NCBI GenBank assembly: GCA_027068435.1
Contig: JAMOTA010000013.1
Location: 1 to 64,000, forward strand
DNA length: 64,000 nt
Reading direction: 5' to 3'
Source: Sulfurovum sp.
GTDB taxonomy: Bacteria; Campylobacterota; Campylobacteria; Campylobacterales; Sulfurovaceae
In this document: piece by piece, positions 26,813-36,856 of the stretch
Layout: each line of letters starts with the position of its first letter
How positions within the stretch are numbered: position 1 is the stretch's first letter
Notes under the pieces: model-generated
Databases searched by the model: none
What the model was told of the DNA's origin: nothing
The model's input: only the letters and a program-made list of their open reading frames with translations
Made by a program: the position numbers and the translations under genes

Positions 26813-29800
26813 CTATGCCTCTTTTTTCTTAAATATCTCTCTTATTATCTCTCTTGTAGCGTTTACTTTTAATGTTTTTATCTTATATGTTTTATCTTTC
26901 TCTTCTGAAACAAACATGATAGGTATCGCCCCAGAATCTTTTACACTATCTACAATGGTATGTTCAATCGTAGTACAGATTAACTCATCATACATAGCAT
27001 AGGTATAACTACTGGTTTTTAAGGCATCCATAAAACTTTTACTGTCTCGAACAATATCAACGTTAAAACCAAAAGTTTGAAATATAGAACGATAGATGTT
27101 GGATTGAAGTTTCATATGGTTATAAAGAAGAATGGTTACGGTTTCCTCTTCCACAGCTTGTTCTACTGGCTCTTGTGGCTTTACCTCTTCTTCATGTGGG
27201 AAGTATCTTGCAATAATATTTCTTAACTCTAGGAGGTTGATAGGTTTTGAAGCATAATTGTCCATACCTGCTTCCATATATTTCTCTCTGTCTCCTTTAA
27301 GTGCATTGGCAGTTAAAGCTACGATAGGAATATGCTTAATATTATTTTTCTTTTCATACGATAATATAGCTTTTGTTGATTCTATACCACTCATGATAGG
27401 CATTTGAATATCCATAAAGATAATATCAAATCCTCCCTCTTGTCTCTTCTCAAATGCTTCTTTTCCATTAGAAGTAAGTGTTACTTTTAATCCAAAGTTT
27501 TTAAGAGTCATTAAAAGTAGTTTTTGATTAATAACATTATCTTCAGCAACTAAAGCATGAATGTTTTCAAACTTTACATGACTTAGTTGACTGTTATTGC
27601 TTTTTGATGTACTAATATTATCTGAAGTATAATTTTCCATAATTCTATCTGTTTTAGATAGTGTCATGGGTTTATGTATCATGGTAAGAAGTTTTTGCTT
27701 TTTATTATTAAGTAGTTGCTTGAGCTTACCTGTAGTTTTTAAAACTAAATGAGTATCTAATTTTAAGAACTCATTCATAAGGGTTTCATCTTTTATATGT
27801 TGATGATCTACAAATAAAATATCTGGCATGCTTACAGGATGTTCAGATGAGAGAAGCTCTTCAAAGCTATAAAATTTAAAGGTAGAACCCAAATGTTCAA
27901 TATATGTTTTTAGATAGAGGTTTAACTCTCTCTCCTTCATATTAAGTGTTGGAATGGCAAGAGCTGTTGAGATGTTTTTATGGTTTTGATACACAGGTTC
28001 TGCATGGTTAAAATCTCTCTCTATTGCAATTGTAAAGAAAAACTCTGAACCTTCACCTACTTTACTTTCTACATCTAGTGTCCCACCCATATAATTAACA
28101 ATATTTTGAGAAATAGTAAGTCCTAGACCAGTTCCTCCATATTTACGGTTTGTACTTGAATCGGCTTGCGTAAAGGAACGAAAGATATTGTTTTTTTGTT
28201 CTTTACTTATGCCAATACCTGAATCATTCACTGAAAATCTTATACTTATGGTGTTCGAATCACTCTCTACTTCTTCTACCTTTAAATTTATAAACCCTTT
28301 ATCTGGAGTAAATTTAAGAGCATTACTTACAAGGTTAATTAAAACTTGTGATAACTTAGTGGGATCACCAATAAAATTTCTTGATAGTGTAGGTTCTATC
28401 ATAATACCGAGTTCTACACCTTTTTCATCTGCTTTTGCTACAAAAGTTTCTACTGCTGATTCTACTTTCTCATGTAGGTCAAAAGGTATGTGTTCTAGTT
28501 CCATTTTATTTGCATTTATTTTTGATATATCAAGTATATCATTTACTATAGAGAGAAGATTATCTGAACTATTTTCTATGATATTGATGAACTCTTCTTG
28601 ATCTGCTGTAAGAGGAGAGTCCTTTAGCAGTTGGGTAAACCCTACAATACCATTGAGTGGGGTACGAATCTCATGTGACATATTAGCAAGAAAAAGATCT
28701 TTTGCATTGTTAGCATCTTCTGCTTGAAGCTCTTTTTGATGTAAAAGTCTTAGAATAGACCGAATATAATCATATACTTGTTTTTTATCTGAAAAGTCTT
28801 TTAAAAGATTATCGCTATCTAAAACCTCTTTCTTACTCTCTTTTGTGAGAATCTCTATCTCTTCCATCATTTCATTTAGTGCTTTTTCATCGGCTTTCGC
28901 CTTACGTAGTGAACTTATGATAGTGTATATAAATAAGATTAGACCAAAAAGTGAAATCATAGCACTACCAAAAAGTATCATCTCTTCACTTGATATTATT
29001 TTCTGTACTTTATTTGAAAGGTGGTTTAATACAATAGATTTTGCCTCTCTAAAAAGATTCTGTTTCTCTTTGTTATACGATACCCAATCTTCTATATTAC
29101 TTTCATACTCTCCTGTTGTATGACTGACTAGTATATCGATACGCATATCATCTATTTTATTTACAATCTCTTCTCTTGTCTCTTCTGAAAATAGATGAAT
29201 TAGGCGAGGTTTTATATCATCTATATTACTATATGCTTCAATATCTGGAAATACAGATAACGTGATATATCGATCCCATTGTGCAAGATCTTTTGATGTA
29301 AATATTTTCTTATTAGATAAAAAATATGCTCCAAATGTTGTCTCTGTTGTTGAGTATGCATAGAGCTTATTGATTTGATTTAGAAAGTTAAAGTAATATT
29401 TATTCTCAGTAGTACTGTAGCTGTCAAAGTCTTTCCAATACTGTTCTATAGGGTTAAGAATATTTTTATGGTAATCACCTTCAATCAGCATTTTAAGATT
29501 TAATTTTTGAGAGGTATCAATATTGTATCTAATATCTTGTAGGATTTTCTCTAATTTACCTTTTTCAAGTAGTGAAAATTTTAAGGTATCTGTCTCCTCC
29601 TTAGAAAAAAGTATCTTGTTTATCTTTTTTGAGAGTAGGAGATGGTTTGACTGTTTCATAAGTTTACTAACAATGGTATTTGTTTGATTTCTAAATGTTT
29701 GACAAACCTCTTTTAAGTTCTCTCTATCTCCACTCATTTGGGCAGTACAGATATTCTCTTCATATATGGATTGCTCAAGTGACTGTAGAAGTTCGACTTT

Positions 29801-29938
29801 ACTTAAATGTTGTTCTAGCTCTGACGAGCTAGAGTATTTCATCCATGTTGTATAAAAAAAGTATGAACCTGTTACAAAAAGTATAACAAGTGGTAAGAGA
29901 ACCACAAGTTGAGTTATTTTAGTATTGTTGCTTTTCAT
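26813..29938 (-). CDS. hybrid sensor histidine kinase with NIT-like sensor and receiver domains
   Basis: This is a 1041-residue membrane kinase. TM1 (about 8-30) and TM2 (about 318-338) enclose a helical periplasmic sensor that resembles the NIT (nitrate/nitrite) domain. A coiled coil follows, then HisKA (NMSHEIRTPLNG, about 420) and HATPase with N box LINLVSNALKF, G1 NDSGIGIS and G2 YGGTGLGL. Next come a degenerate receiver (about 660-760), a true receiver with IIFMDIQMP (about 795-915) and a second degenerate receiver (930-1041). It is encoded with two PilJ-like periplasmic proteins and a cytochrome c peroxidase. No separate response regulator is near, so the output may be intramolecular or unlinked. 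Confidence 0.92.
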   Translation of the reverse strand: MKSNNTKITQLVVLLPLVILFVTGSYFFYTTWMKYSSSSELEQHLSKVELLQSLEQSIYEENICTAQMSGDRENLKEVCQTFRNQTNTIVSKLMKQSNHLLLSKKINKILFSKEETDTLKFSLLEKGKLEKILQDIRYNIDTSQKLNLKMLIEGDYHKNILNPIEQYWKDFDSYSTTENKYYFNFLNQINKLYAYSTTETTFGAYFLSNKKIFTSKDLAQWDRYITLSVFPDIEAYSNIDDIKPRLIHLFSEETREEIVNKIDDMRIDILVSHTTGEYESNIEDWVSYNKEKQNLFREAKSIVLNHLSNKVQKIISSEEMILFGSAMISLFGLILFIYTIISSLRKAKADEKALNEMMEEIEILTKESKKEVLDSDNLLKDFSDKKQVYDYIRSILRLLHQKELQAEDANNAKDLFLANMSHEIRTPLNGIVGFTQLLKDSPLTADQEEFINIIENSSDNLLSIVNDILDISKINANKMELEHIPFDLHEKVESAVETFVAKADEKGVELGIMIEPTLSRNFIGDPTKLSQVLINLVSNALKFTPDKGFINLKVEEVESDSNTISIRFSVNDSGIGISKEQKNNIFRSFTQADSSTNRKYGGTGLGLTISQNIVNYMGGTLDVESKVGEGSEFFFTIAIERDFNHAEPVYQNHKNISTALAIPTLNMKERELNLYLKTYIEHLGSTFKFYSFEELLSSEHPVSMPDILFVDHQHIKDETLMNEFLKLDTHLVLKTTGKLKQLLNNKKQKLLTMIHKPMTLSKTDRIMENYTSDNISTSKSNNSQLSHVKFENIHALVAEDNVINQKLLLMTLKNFGLKVTLTSNGKEAFEKRQEGGFDIIFMDIQMPIMSGIESTKAILSYEKKNNIKHIPIVALTANALKGDREKYMEAGMDNYASKPINLLELRNIIARYFPHEEEVKPQEPVEQAVEEETVTILLYNHMKLQSNIYRSIFQTFGFNVDIVRDSKSFMDALKTSSYTYAMYDELICTTIEHTIVDSVKDSGAIPIMFVSEEKDKTYKIKTLKVNATREIIREIFKKKEA

Positions 29939-29954
29939 TATGGCTCTCCCCTTG

Positions 29955-30737
29955 CTACTTGTTTACTAGTTTTTGATGATATTTTATAAGTTTAGTAATT
30001 GATCTTTCCATATGTTTAGTAGAAATAAATATAATGGTTGGAAGTTCACTTTTTTTGATACCTCTATAGAAACTTTTACTTGATGGCCAGTATCTTGCAA
30101 GTTTTCTAATAACTTTTTTAGAGATAGCTGGAGGATAAGTGTACTTTTCAACTTTTGCTAACTTTTTACCAAACTTATCTACTGCAATGTTTGCTTGTGC
30201 CACATTAACTGCATCTGTAAATCCTGCACTAAATGCAATGTAGTATTTAGCTGCTCTTGCTAATAGGTATTTCATATCTACAACCATAAGTAACATCTCT
30301 ACATCTTTACTTGGATTTTTAGGTGTTTGATATTTAGCAATAGTATCTGAACTCTCTAAAAGTGCTTCAGTATAATCTAGTATCAACCCTCCATTTTCTG
30401 GAGTATATGACTCTTTTAAAATATCTTTTAACTCTTCTGTACTAAATATCGTAAATTGTATTAAATCTTTAGTTTGTTGGTCTTTCGCATTGTCTCCAAT
30501 TATTTTTATACTTCTATCAAGTTCAAATATATCTTTTTTAAGACCTCTTTTTGCAGAAGATATCTGGATACCTTGATTAATATAAAAATAGTTCTTTGCT
30601 AAACTTTGAGATATAATTTTTATGTTTTCTGCATTTTGAAGAATAATATGAGATGTGTTTGCAGCTTGTGCAGTGTGTAGTCCAAATAGTGTAACCACAA
30701 TAAGTAGGTACAGTGGTTTTAGTGTGAGGTGTTTCAT
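29955..30737 (-). CDS. periplasmic PilJ-like helical protein A
   Basis: This 260-residue protein has a Sec signal peptide (about 1-25, ending AQAA) and an all-helical mature part. The segment NAENIKIISQSLAKNYFYI resembles the ligand-binding N-terminal PilJ (type IV pili methyl-accepting) domain, which normally belongs to a membrane receptor. Here it is free in the periplasm. The gene lies 16 bases upstream of the hybrid kinase and 2 bases downstream of its paralogue. A role as accessory sensor for the kinase is inferred. Confidence 0.7.
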   Translation of the reverse strand: MKHLTLKPLYLLIVVTLFGLHTAQAANTSHIILQNAENIKIISQSLAKNYFYINQGIQISSAKRGLKKDIFELDRSIKIIGDNAKDQQTKDLIQFTIFSTEELKDILKESYTPENGGLILDYTEALLESSDTIAKYQTPKNPSKDVEMLLMVVDMKYLLARAAKYYIAFSAGFTDAVNVAQANIAVDKFGKKLAKVEKYTYPPAISKKVIRKLARYWPSSKSFYRGIKKSELPTIIFISTKHMERSITKLIKYHQKLVNK

Positions 30738-30739
30738 GG

Positions 30740-31480
30740 TTATTTCCCTTCCAATATCTGTGTAATTATATCATTGATTGCTGATGCCTTTTTGTTTGCT
30801 AAAACAGGCATATATCTTCCAGAACTGCTTGAAACCATGAATTTAAGAGCAGTAAACTCTTTATCTAATTTCTCCAAATCACTCTTTTTAGCTACAGCAT
30901 CTAAACTTGTACGTATATCTTGATAGGATGAAATCATCTTAGCTATTTTTTTACTGTAAAGATTTGTATCCATTAAATCCCATGATTTAACCACATAAAG
31001 AGTAGTCATAGACTGTACGTTCAAGTTAAGCTTCGTAAAGAGTAACTTCTTTTTAGATTTGCTACTTGTCACACCTTTAGCTAGAGATTGACATTGTGTA
31101 TCAAAGGAGTTAAATCTTGTATAAAGATTAAGTGCTTTCTCTTGTGTAACCTTCTTCTCTGTTTTTTTCTTTATAGTAGCCCAAGATGATTTTAGAGCAA
31201 TAATTTTCTTATGAAGTTTTTTAGATAACTTCTCTTTTTTGAGTTGTAATAACTTCGTATCAATCTTTTTCTTTACGGCTATTAAGTTTTTCTCAGGATT
31301 ACTATAGGTAATATCCATACTTATAAGCAATTTGTCTTTTAATACATTTTGAGACATAGAACAAAGTTCTACTACCTCATACTGTTTACTTTTTGCGTGT
31401 ACTACCTGTGAAAATAGTACCAATGAGCATACAACGGTTATCTGTTTTAATCTGTTTGCATTTATCAAATAAGATTTCAT
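30740..31480 (-). CDS. periplasmic PilJ-like helical protein B
   Basis: This 246-residue protein has a signal peptide (about 1-29) and a Lys-rich, all-helical mature region. The early segment LCSMSQNVLKDKLLISMD has the spacing of the PilJ-like QRMLSQR motif, and SSSGRYMPVLANKKASAIND near the C terminus may be a second copy. It has two cysteines (ELCSMSQ and DTQCQSL). It is probably related to the next gene, from which it is separated by 2 bases. The function is inferred from context only. Confidence 0.65.
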   Translation of the reverse strand: MKSYLINANRLKQITVVCSLVLFSQVVHAKSKQYEVVELCSMSQNVLKDKLLISMDITYSNPEKNLIAVKKKIDTKLLQLKKEKLSKKLHKKIIALKSSWATIKKKTEKKVTQEKALNLYTRFNSFDTQCQSLAKGVTSSKSKKKLLFTKLNLNVQSMTTLYVVKSWDLMDTNLYSKKIAKMISSYQDIRTSLDAVAKKSDLEKLDKEFTALKFMVSSSSGRYMPVLANKKASAINDIITQILEGK

Positions 31481-31527
31481 TTTTATCCCTAATTATTTAA
31501 AATAGTTTTTATTTTGTACATCAATAC

Positions 31528-32514
31528 TTATGGAAGTACTGGTGCTTTTGTATCTGGTTTTCTACCGTCAAGTGTTTTTAAGAATGTTACAATCTTATCT
31601 GCATCTACATCTGATATATCTACTAATAACTGTACCTCTCCCATAGTTTTTACTGCTGTAGCTAAGTCATTTACTGTTCCATTATGAAAATATGGTGCGG
31701 TTAAGGAGATGTTTCTAAGTGTAGGTGCTTTTATAAGACCATCTTTATCACCTTTAAAATCTCCTACATCATTGTATTTAAAGTCTGAACTAAGGTCAAA
31801 GGGTTGCATCTTCCCTCCAAGGGCAATGCCTACGTGACATGCAGTACATCCTGTCTCCATAAATAGTTTTAATCCCTCTTTCTCTTCTTTCGTAAGTGCA
31901 TCCTCTTGACCATTAAGGAAATCATCATATCTTGAAGGTGTAACTAGAGTACGCTCATAGATACCTATGGTGTTAGCAATCGTTTCAAATGTAACCTTTA
32001 CATCATCACTATAGGCTTTTTTGAAAGAGCTTACATAAGCAGGTATAGCATTGATTCTTTTTGATGCCTCTTCTTTGGTAATAGCCATCTCCGCTTTATC
32101 TTGCATAGGTCCTTGTGCTTGGGCTTCTAGGTCAGGACTTCTTCCGTCCCAAAATTGTCTCTCAAAAAAGACTGCATTATATACAGTAGGTGCATTAATA
32201 TGGTGTGGATTTTGTGTTCCTCTATGTCCTATAGACGTTGGTATGCCATCTACTCCACCTGCATCAAGCAAGTGACAAGTATGGCAACTTATCTTTCCAT
32301 CAAGTGAAAGTCTTGTATCAAAAAAAAGCTGTTTTCCTAATGCAACTCTTTCTGGTGTTATAGTTCCTTTAGGATCCGTTAATTTGAGAAGTTCTGTAGT
32401 GTCAGTAGGTATTGCTACTAACCCATTATGTTTGGCTTGTTCTACAAGGCTATTAGCCCCAAGTAGTATTGATGAAGCTACAATAGTAACCGATAAAATT
32501 TTTGTTATAATCAT
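31528..32514 (-). CDS. dihaem cytochrome c peroxidase
   Basis: This 328-residue periplasmic enzyme of the bacterial CCP/MauG family reduces H2O2 with electrons from cytochrome c. It has a signal peptide (about 1-20) and two haem c sites, SCHTCHLLDAGGVDG (about 78) and GCTACHVGIALGG (about 224). The tryptophan region QFWDGRSPDLEAQAQGP and the family motif FHNGTVNDL are present. It is 47 bases upstream of the PilJ-like pair, so probably co-transcribed. A role in peroxide defence next to the aerotolerance genes makes sense. Confidence 0.92.
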   Translation of the reverse strand: MIITKILSVTIVASSILLGANSLVEQAKHNGLVAIPTDTTELLKLTDPKGTITPERVALGKQLFFDTRLSLDGKISCHTCHLLDAGGVDGIPTSIGHRGTQNPHHINAPTVYNAVFFERQFWDGRSPDLEAQAQGPMQDKAEMAITKEEASKRINAIPAYVSSFKKAYSDDVKVTFETIANTIGIYERTLVTPSRYDDFLNGQEDALTKEEKEGLKLFMETGCTACHVGIALGGKMQPFDLSSDFKYNDVGDFKGDKDGLIKAPTLRNISLTAPYFHNGTVNDLATAVKTMGEVQLLVDISDVDADKIVTFLKTLDGRKPDTKAPVLP

Positions 32515-32607
32515 TTTTTCTCCTTTAGTCTAATTATAACAAATTTTTATCTAAAAAGTTCTTATCATAAAGTATAAATTTGAGTAATATTAAAGTTGTT
32601 TTTTACA

Positions 32608-34164
32608 CTACCAAGGTTTTGTTTCATGGATATAACCTCTGTTTATAAGCTCATATACTTTAGAACTTAGGGGGTGTCTCTCCTCTTGTTGTGTATCTTG
32701 TATAAGTTTATTTTTCTCTTGTTTTTTGTTGTATTGTTTTTCTCCACCCTCTCCTTGGCTAGAGCTTGGTTCATCTTCACTTCTGTTCTCTTCTTTTTTG
32801 TTTTCACTCTCTTTTTTAGGGCTTTTACTACTGTCACTACTTTGTGACTTAGGGTGAGCTATGCCAAGAGAAGCCTTTTTTTTATTAAGTAAAAACATTA
32901 CAAGGTGTAGGTTTGCTCTGCTGTTGTTATCATCTCCTAGTTGTAAAGCTTTCACATAGTACACTTTTGCTTTTTCGTATGCCTCTTGTTTCACATAGGT
33001 ATTGGCTATGTTGTAGTAAAGTTTCTGTTTAACTGAAGGTGAGGTTGAACGAATACTTAGGTAACTACTTAACGCTTTTTTATAGTCACCTTGTTTGTAG
33101 TAAGTATTGCCCAAGGCAAAGTAACTTTGTAAAGAGGGCGTTGTTATTTGTGTAAGGTATTGACTACTTCTGTTGTAGTCATTGAGATGGTAACTTTTAT
33201 AGGCTTCATTTAGGTAGTAAGTATCTAGCATAGAAGCTTGCGTGTCTATGCCTAAGAGTGTAAAAATAAGAAGAAGATACTTAACCCCACGTGTGTGAAG
33301 CATCATAAAAAGTAACACAGCCAAGAGTAAGGGGAGTTGGTAAAGTTCGGTGTAGTGTTGTTGCTTTTTGACACTTAGTTTACGTATCTTGTCTTGTTCT
33401 TGTAATGCAGTGTAAATGGCTTGTGCTGTAGCAGTAGGTGTAGAAGATGCAGTGAAGTACGTGCCTTTGGTTTGTGAGCTTAGTTCTTCTAACATGGGGT
33501 TGACTCTGGAGACAACAAGATTTTGTGACGGGTCTTTTAGCAGTGACCCATCACTTTTTTCTATGGTTGTTCCTTGTCTGCTCCCTAGTGCGAAAACAGT
33601 TAACGAGATAGAAGCGTCATTAACTACTTTACTTAATGCCTCTACATCTTTCTCTTCTCCCCCATCTGTGAGTAAGATGAGGTTTTTTTGTGAACCTTTT
33701 TGTGAACTCTTCATAGAACCAACTTTTTTAAAAAGTCTCTCTAAGGAGGTACCTTTAGTCAAAATATACTCAAGCTTAAAACTCTTCAATGCCAAAGCTA
33801 TAAGCTGATGGTCAGTAGTTGGTGGAGAGAGTAGTAGAGGGTTAGTTGTAAATGCAATGAGCATAATGTTATCACTAGGGTTAAGTGTTAAAAGTGCATT
33901 TATGGTCTCTTTAGCAAAAGTGTAACGGTCAGGTTTTATATCTTTAGATCTCATAGAGTACGAGGCATCTATAGCAACGATAAACGTTTTACCCTCTATA
34001 GGTTGCACCTCTTCTCCTTGCTTAAATACAGGACGGCTGAGTGCTAAAACAAGAAGTATAACGATAACTAAATGCACAGTCTCCATAGCTTTCTTCTCTC
34101 TATAATAAAACAGAATCGTAAGTGGCACTAGCAGCCATAAAAAAGTAGGGTAGAGAATACTCAT
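32608..34164 (-). CDS. BatB/BatC-type protein: VWA domain fused to TPR repeats
   Basis: The 518-residue protein has N-terminal membrane helices (about 5-40) and a VWA domain (about 60-260) with the MIDAS motif AIDASYSMRS. A membrane helix follows near 280, then tetratricopeptide repeats (about 325-415, YFALGNTYYKQGDYKKALSSY). The C terminus (420-518) is Glu/Lys/Ser-rich and looks disordered. This joins functions that are separate (BatB and BatC) in Bacteroides. It overlaps the BatA gene by 4 bases. Confidence 0.88.
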   Translation of the reverse strand: MSILYPTFLWLLVPLTILFYYREKKAMETVHLVIVILLVLALSRPVFKQGEEVQPIEGKTFIVAIDASYSMRSKDIKPDRYTFAKETINALLTLNPSDNIMLIAFTTNPLLLSPPTTDHQLIALALKSFKLEYILTKGTSLERLFKKVGSMKSSQKGSQKNLILLTDGGEEKDVEALSKVVNDASISLTVFALGSRQGTTIEKSDGSLLKDPSQNLVVSRVNPMLEELSSQTKGTYFTASSTPTATAQAIYTALQEQDKIRKLSVKKQQHYTELYQLPLLLAVLLFMMLHTRGVKYLLLIFTLLGIDTQASMLDTYYLNEAYKSYHLNDYNRSSQYLTQITTPSLQSYFALGNTYYKQGDYKKALSSYLSIRSTSPSVKQKLYYNIANTYVKQEAYEKAKVYYVKALQLGDDNNSRANLHLVMFLLNKKKASLGIAHPKSQSSDSSKSPKKESENKKEENRSEDEPSSSQGEGGEKQYNKKQEKNKLIQDTQQEERHPLSSKVYELINRGYIHETKPW

Positions 34165-35084
34165 GATTTAGCCCCTAAAATGGAGGTTCGTTTTGGGTAG
34201 AGTATCCAAAGTAGTAGAAGTAAGAGAACTACGTAGAGAGGAAAGAAGCTAAGAAGTCTTTGGTTGAGGTAGTTCTCACTGCGTATAGGGCTAGGTTCAA
34301 GCTGGTCTATCTCTTCATAAATTTTACGTAATTCACTAGCACTACTTGCATGGTAACTTTTTGCAGCAGACTCTTTAGAGATAGTCTCTAAAAGGGCAAC
34401 ATCATAGTCAGACTTTTTACCTATGCCTATAGTGTAAATCTTAATACCTAAACTTTTAGCCTTCTTAACAGCTAGAGAAGGAGAGGTTCTTCCTGCATTG
34501 TGAAATCCATCTGTTAGTAAAATAATCGCTCTGTTTTTTGCTTCGCCAAAAGAGAGGGTACGTATAGACTGCATGAGTGCATCTCCTATGGCAGTACTCT
34601 CACCTGCTAAACCTACGGTTGTCATCTCAAGTAAATAGCTTAACGCTTCTAAGTCATAGGTTAAAGGAGAAGCTGTGTATGCAAATGTTCCAAAGATAAC
34701 TACTCCCATGTTGTCGTCAAAACGCTTTTTTGTAAATGCTTTACTCAAGGCTATGGTTGTCTCAAATTTATTTTGAAATCTCTCTTTTTCATTGAACCCA
34801 CTTTGTGCCATAGAACCACTCGCATCTATCGCTAAGATGAGGTCTCTACCTTTTCTATGTTGCGTACTTTTGGTATTATAAACAAAAGGTTTAGCAAGAG
34901 CAAATACCATAAGAGAGAAGAGAAATATTTTAAGCCAAGGTTCCCAACTAAGTAGAGGAGTTTGCCTAGATACCCATGCGAGTTTAGGAAAATAGTAAAC
35001 CCTGTTATACTGTTTACACCATAAAAAACAGGGTAAAAAAAGTAATAGTACTAAGAAATAGGATGAGCCAAATGTAAAATGCAT
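34161..35084 (-). CDS. BatA-type VWA membrane protein
   Basis: The 307-residue protein has membrane helices at the N terminus (about 5-20 and 50-67) and C terminus (about 280-298). Between them is a VWA domain with MIDAS motif LAIDASGSMAQSG (about 84) and TDGFHNAG. It is the first gene of the minus-strand aerotolerance set and is likely to be handled by the MoxR ATPase. It is divergent from the L,D-transpeptidase gene. Confidence 0.9.
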   Translation of the reverse strand: MHFTFGSSYFLVLLLFLPCFLWCKQYNRVYYFPKLAWVSRQTPLLSWEPWLKIFLFSLMVFALAKPFVYNTKSTQHRKGRDLILAIDASGSMAQSGFNEKERFQNKFETTIALSKAFTKKRFDDNMGVVIFGTFAYTASPLTYDLEALSYLLEMTTVGLAGESTAIGDALMQSIRTLSFGEAKNRAIILLTDGFHNAGRTSPSLAVKKAKSLGIKIYTIGIGKKSDYDVALLETISKESAAKSYHASSASELRKIYEEIDQLEPSPIRSENYLNQRLLSFFPLYVVLLLLLLWILYPKRTSILGAKS

Positions 35085-35172
35085 AAGAATATTTTAGCAT
35101 AAGAGTATAAAGAATAGTTCTTTTATCCTATTTAGATATACTAATGTTAAAATTTTTTATGGGCGAGATGAG

Positions 35173-36843
35173 ATGATTAATGTTAAAAAAAGTGTAATAC
35201 GGTTACTGATGGGAATGGGTATTTTTTCTCTGTTATTGCTAAATGCAAATACAGAAAATATAGCATTTCATGAGTCGATGTCAGATGTCATGATGGAGCG
35301 GTTGCAAGTACAACCTAAAAGTAGTTTCTTACGTAAACTTTATACGCAAACTTTTTTTGTACCTATTTGGGTAGGAAAAGATAAAGTATCTACTTTAGGT
35401 CAAGAGCTGTTTTCTACCATTAAAGAAGATGAGAGTTTAGATAAAAATACAACACTTTACAAAAAAAATTTAGCCTTAGAGTATGAGCTACAACTGCTTT
35501 ACAATGTAGGCATGAACAGTACCGATGCTGTTGAACTAGAGTTTAAACTAAGCCAACTTTATCATGAATATGCAAACTATACACTTTATGGGAGTATCAA
35601 CTGGGGTTCTTTTCAAGCAAGACTCTCAAACCTTAGAGTAAGTGCTATTACCGCGGGATGGATTACTCATAAGCCTAAAGTTGGTCCTTTGGCGTTGATA
35701 GAAGATGCAACACTTAGTGGAAGTTTGAAGCAGGCAATAGCAAAAGCAGAGCCTACGAAGTACCGATACAGAGCATTGAAAAAAGAGCTTAATAAATACA
35801 TTGCAATTAAGAAAAATGGTGGATGGTCACGTGTAGTGCTTAAAAGAACACTAAAAGTAGGTAACAGACATAGTGCAGTTCCTCAGTTACGTGAGAGATT
35901 GCGTCTATCTGGCGACTATATTGACTGTGAAGAGCAAAACAGTAGTAGTGAACTGTATGACAACTGTTTAAAACAAGCTGTTATAAAATTTCAAAACAGA
36001 AACGGACTCATCGCAAAAGGTACCATAGGTAAAAAAACCCTTAAAGCACTAAACAGGAGTGTAGATGAGTATATCGCTACGATTAAAGTTAACTTGGATC
36101 GTATTAAGTGGCTCAATGAACGTAATACAAAACGTCACGTGATTATCAATATTCCAGCATTTAGACTCTACTTTGAAGAGGACAATAAGCTCAGACAAAC
36201 CATGAGAGTTATTGTAGGTAAGAAGAGAAACCCTACACCTATTTTCTCAAACTTAGTGCAAACGATTGTTCTTAATCCTTATTGGAATATTCCTAGAAGT
36301 ATTATTCAAAAAGAGATGATTCCTAAACTCATGAGAAACCCTAATGCCATGGCAAATAGAGGGATAGAGATACGAAGTGGTTGGGGTAAAAATGCAAAGA
36401 AAATAAGTGGTAGCTCTGTAAACTGGAGTCAATACCGTTACAGCAAAAGTATGCCTTTTCGTTTTGCACAAGTTCCAGGAAGAAGAAATGCTCTAGGAAA
36501 AGTGAAGTTTCTGTTTCCTAACGAGTTTTCTGTTTACATGCATGACACACCTAATAAAAATCTTTTTAACAGAAATGTAAGAGCATTTAGTCATGGCTGT
36601 ATCCGTCTGCATAAACCTAGAGAGCTTCTTAAAACGTTTTCTACCTTTAACACAAATGTAAATTATGCGAAATCAAAAAAGACGCTTAGAGGGAAGAAAA
36701 GAAAGTACCTTGCTTTAGATGCAAAAGTACCTATAGATGTAGTGTATCTGACAGCATGGGTAGACTACGATGGGGTACTTCAGTACAGAGATGATGTGTA
36801 TGATTATGACAAGATGCAAATCGCCTCTTCTCGTAAATGGTAA
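35173..36843 (+). CDS. L,D-transpeptidase of the YcbB (LdtD) type
   Basis: This 556-residue periplasmic enzyme makes 3-3 crosslinks in peptidoglycan or attaches proteins to it. It has an N-terminal signal or anchor (about 8-27), a scaffold domain, and a peptidoglycan-binding domain (about 225-295, GNRHSAVPQLRERLRLSGDY). The YkuD catalytic domain (about 318-520) has the motif SHGCIRLHKP, with the nucleophile Cys near 476. The long insertion before SHGC is the usual lid. It is upstream of coaE with 13 bases between. Confidence 0.92.
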   Translation: MINVKKSVIRLLMGMGIFSLLLLNANTENIAFHESMSDVMMERLQVQPKSSFLRKLYTQTFFVPIWVGKDKVSTLGQELFSTIKEDESLDKNTTLYKKNLALEYELQLLYNVGMNSTDAVELEFKLSQLYHEYANYTLYGSINWGSFQARLSNLRVSAITAGWITHKPKVGPLALIEDATLSGSLKQAIAKAEPTKYRYRALKKELNKYIAIKKNGGWSRVVLKRTLKVGNRHSAVPQLRERLRLSGDYIDCEEQNSSSELYDNCLKQAVIKFQNRNGLIAKGTIGKKTLKALNRSVDEYIATIKVNLDRIKWLNERNTKRHVIINIPAFRLYFEEDNKLRQTMRVIVGKKRNPTPIFSNLVQTIVLNPYWNIPRSIIQKEMIPKLMRNPNAMANRGIEIRSGWGKNAKKISGSSVNWSQYRYSKSMPFRFAQVPGRRNALGKVKFLFPNEFSVYMHDTPNKNLFNRNVRAFSHGCIRLHKPRELLKTFSTFNTNVNYAKSKKTLRGKKRKYLALDAKVPIDVVYLTAWVDYDGVLQYRDDVYDYDKMQIASSRKW

Positions 36844-36856
36844 GAGTGTAACATCT

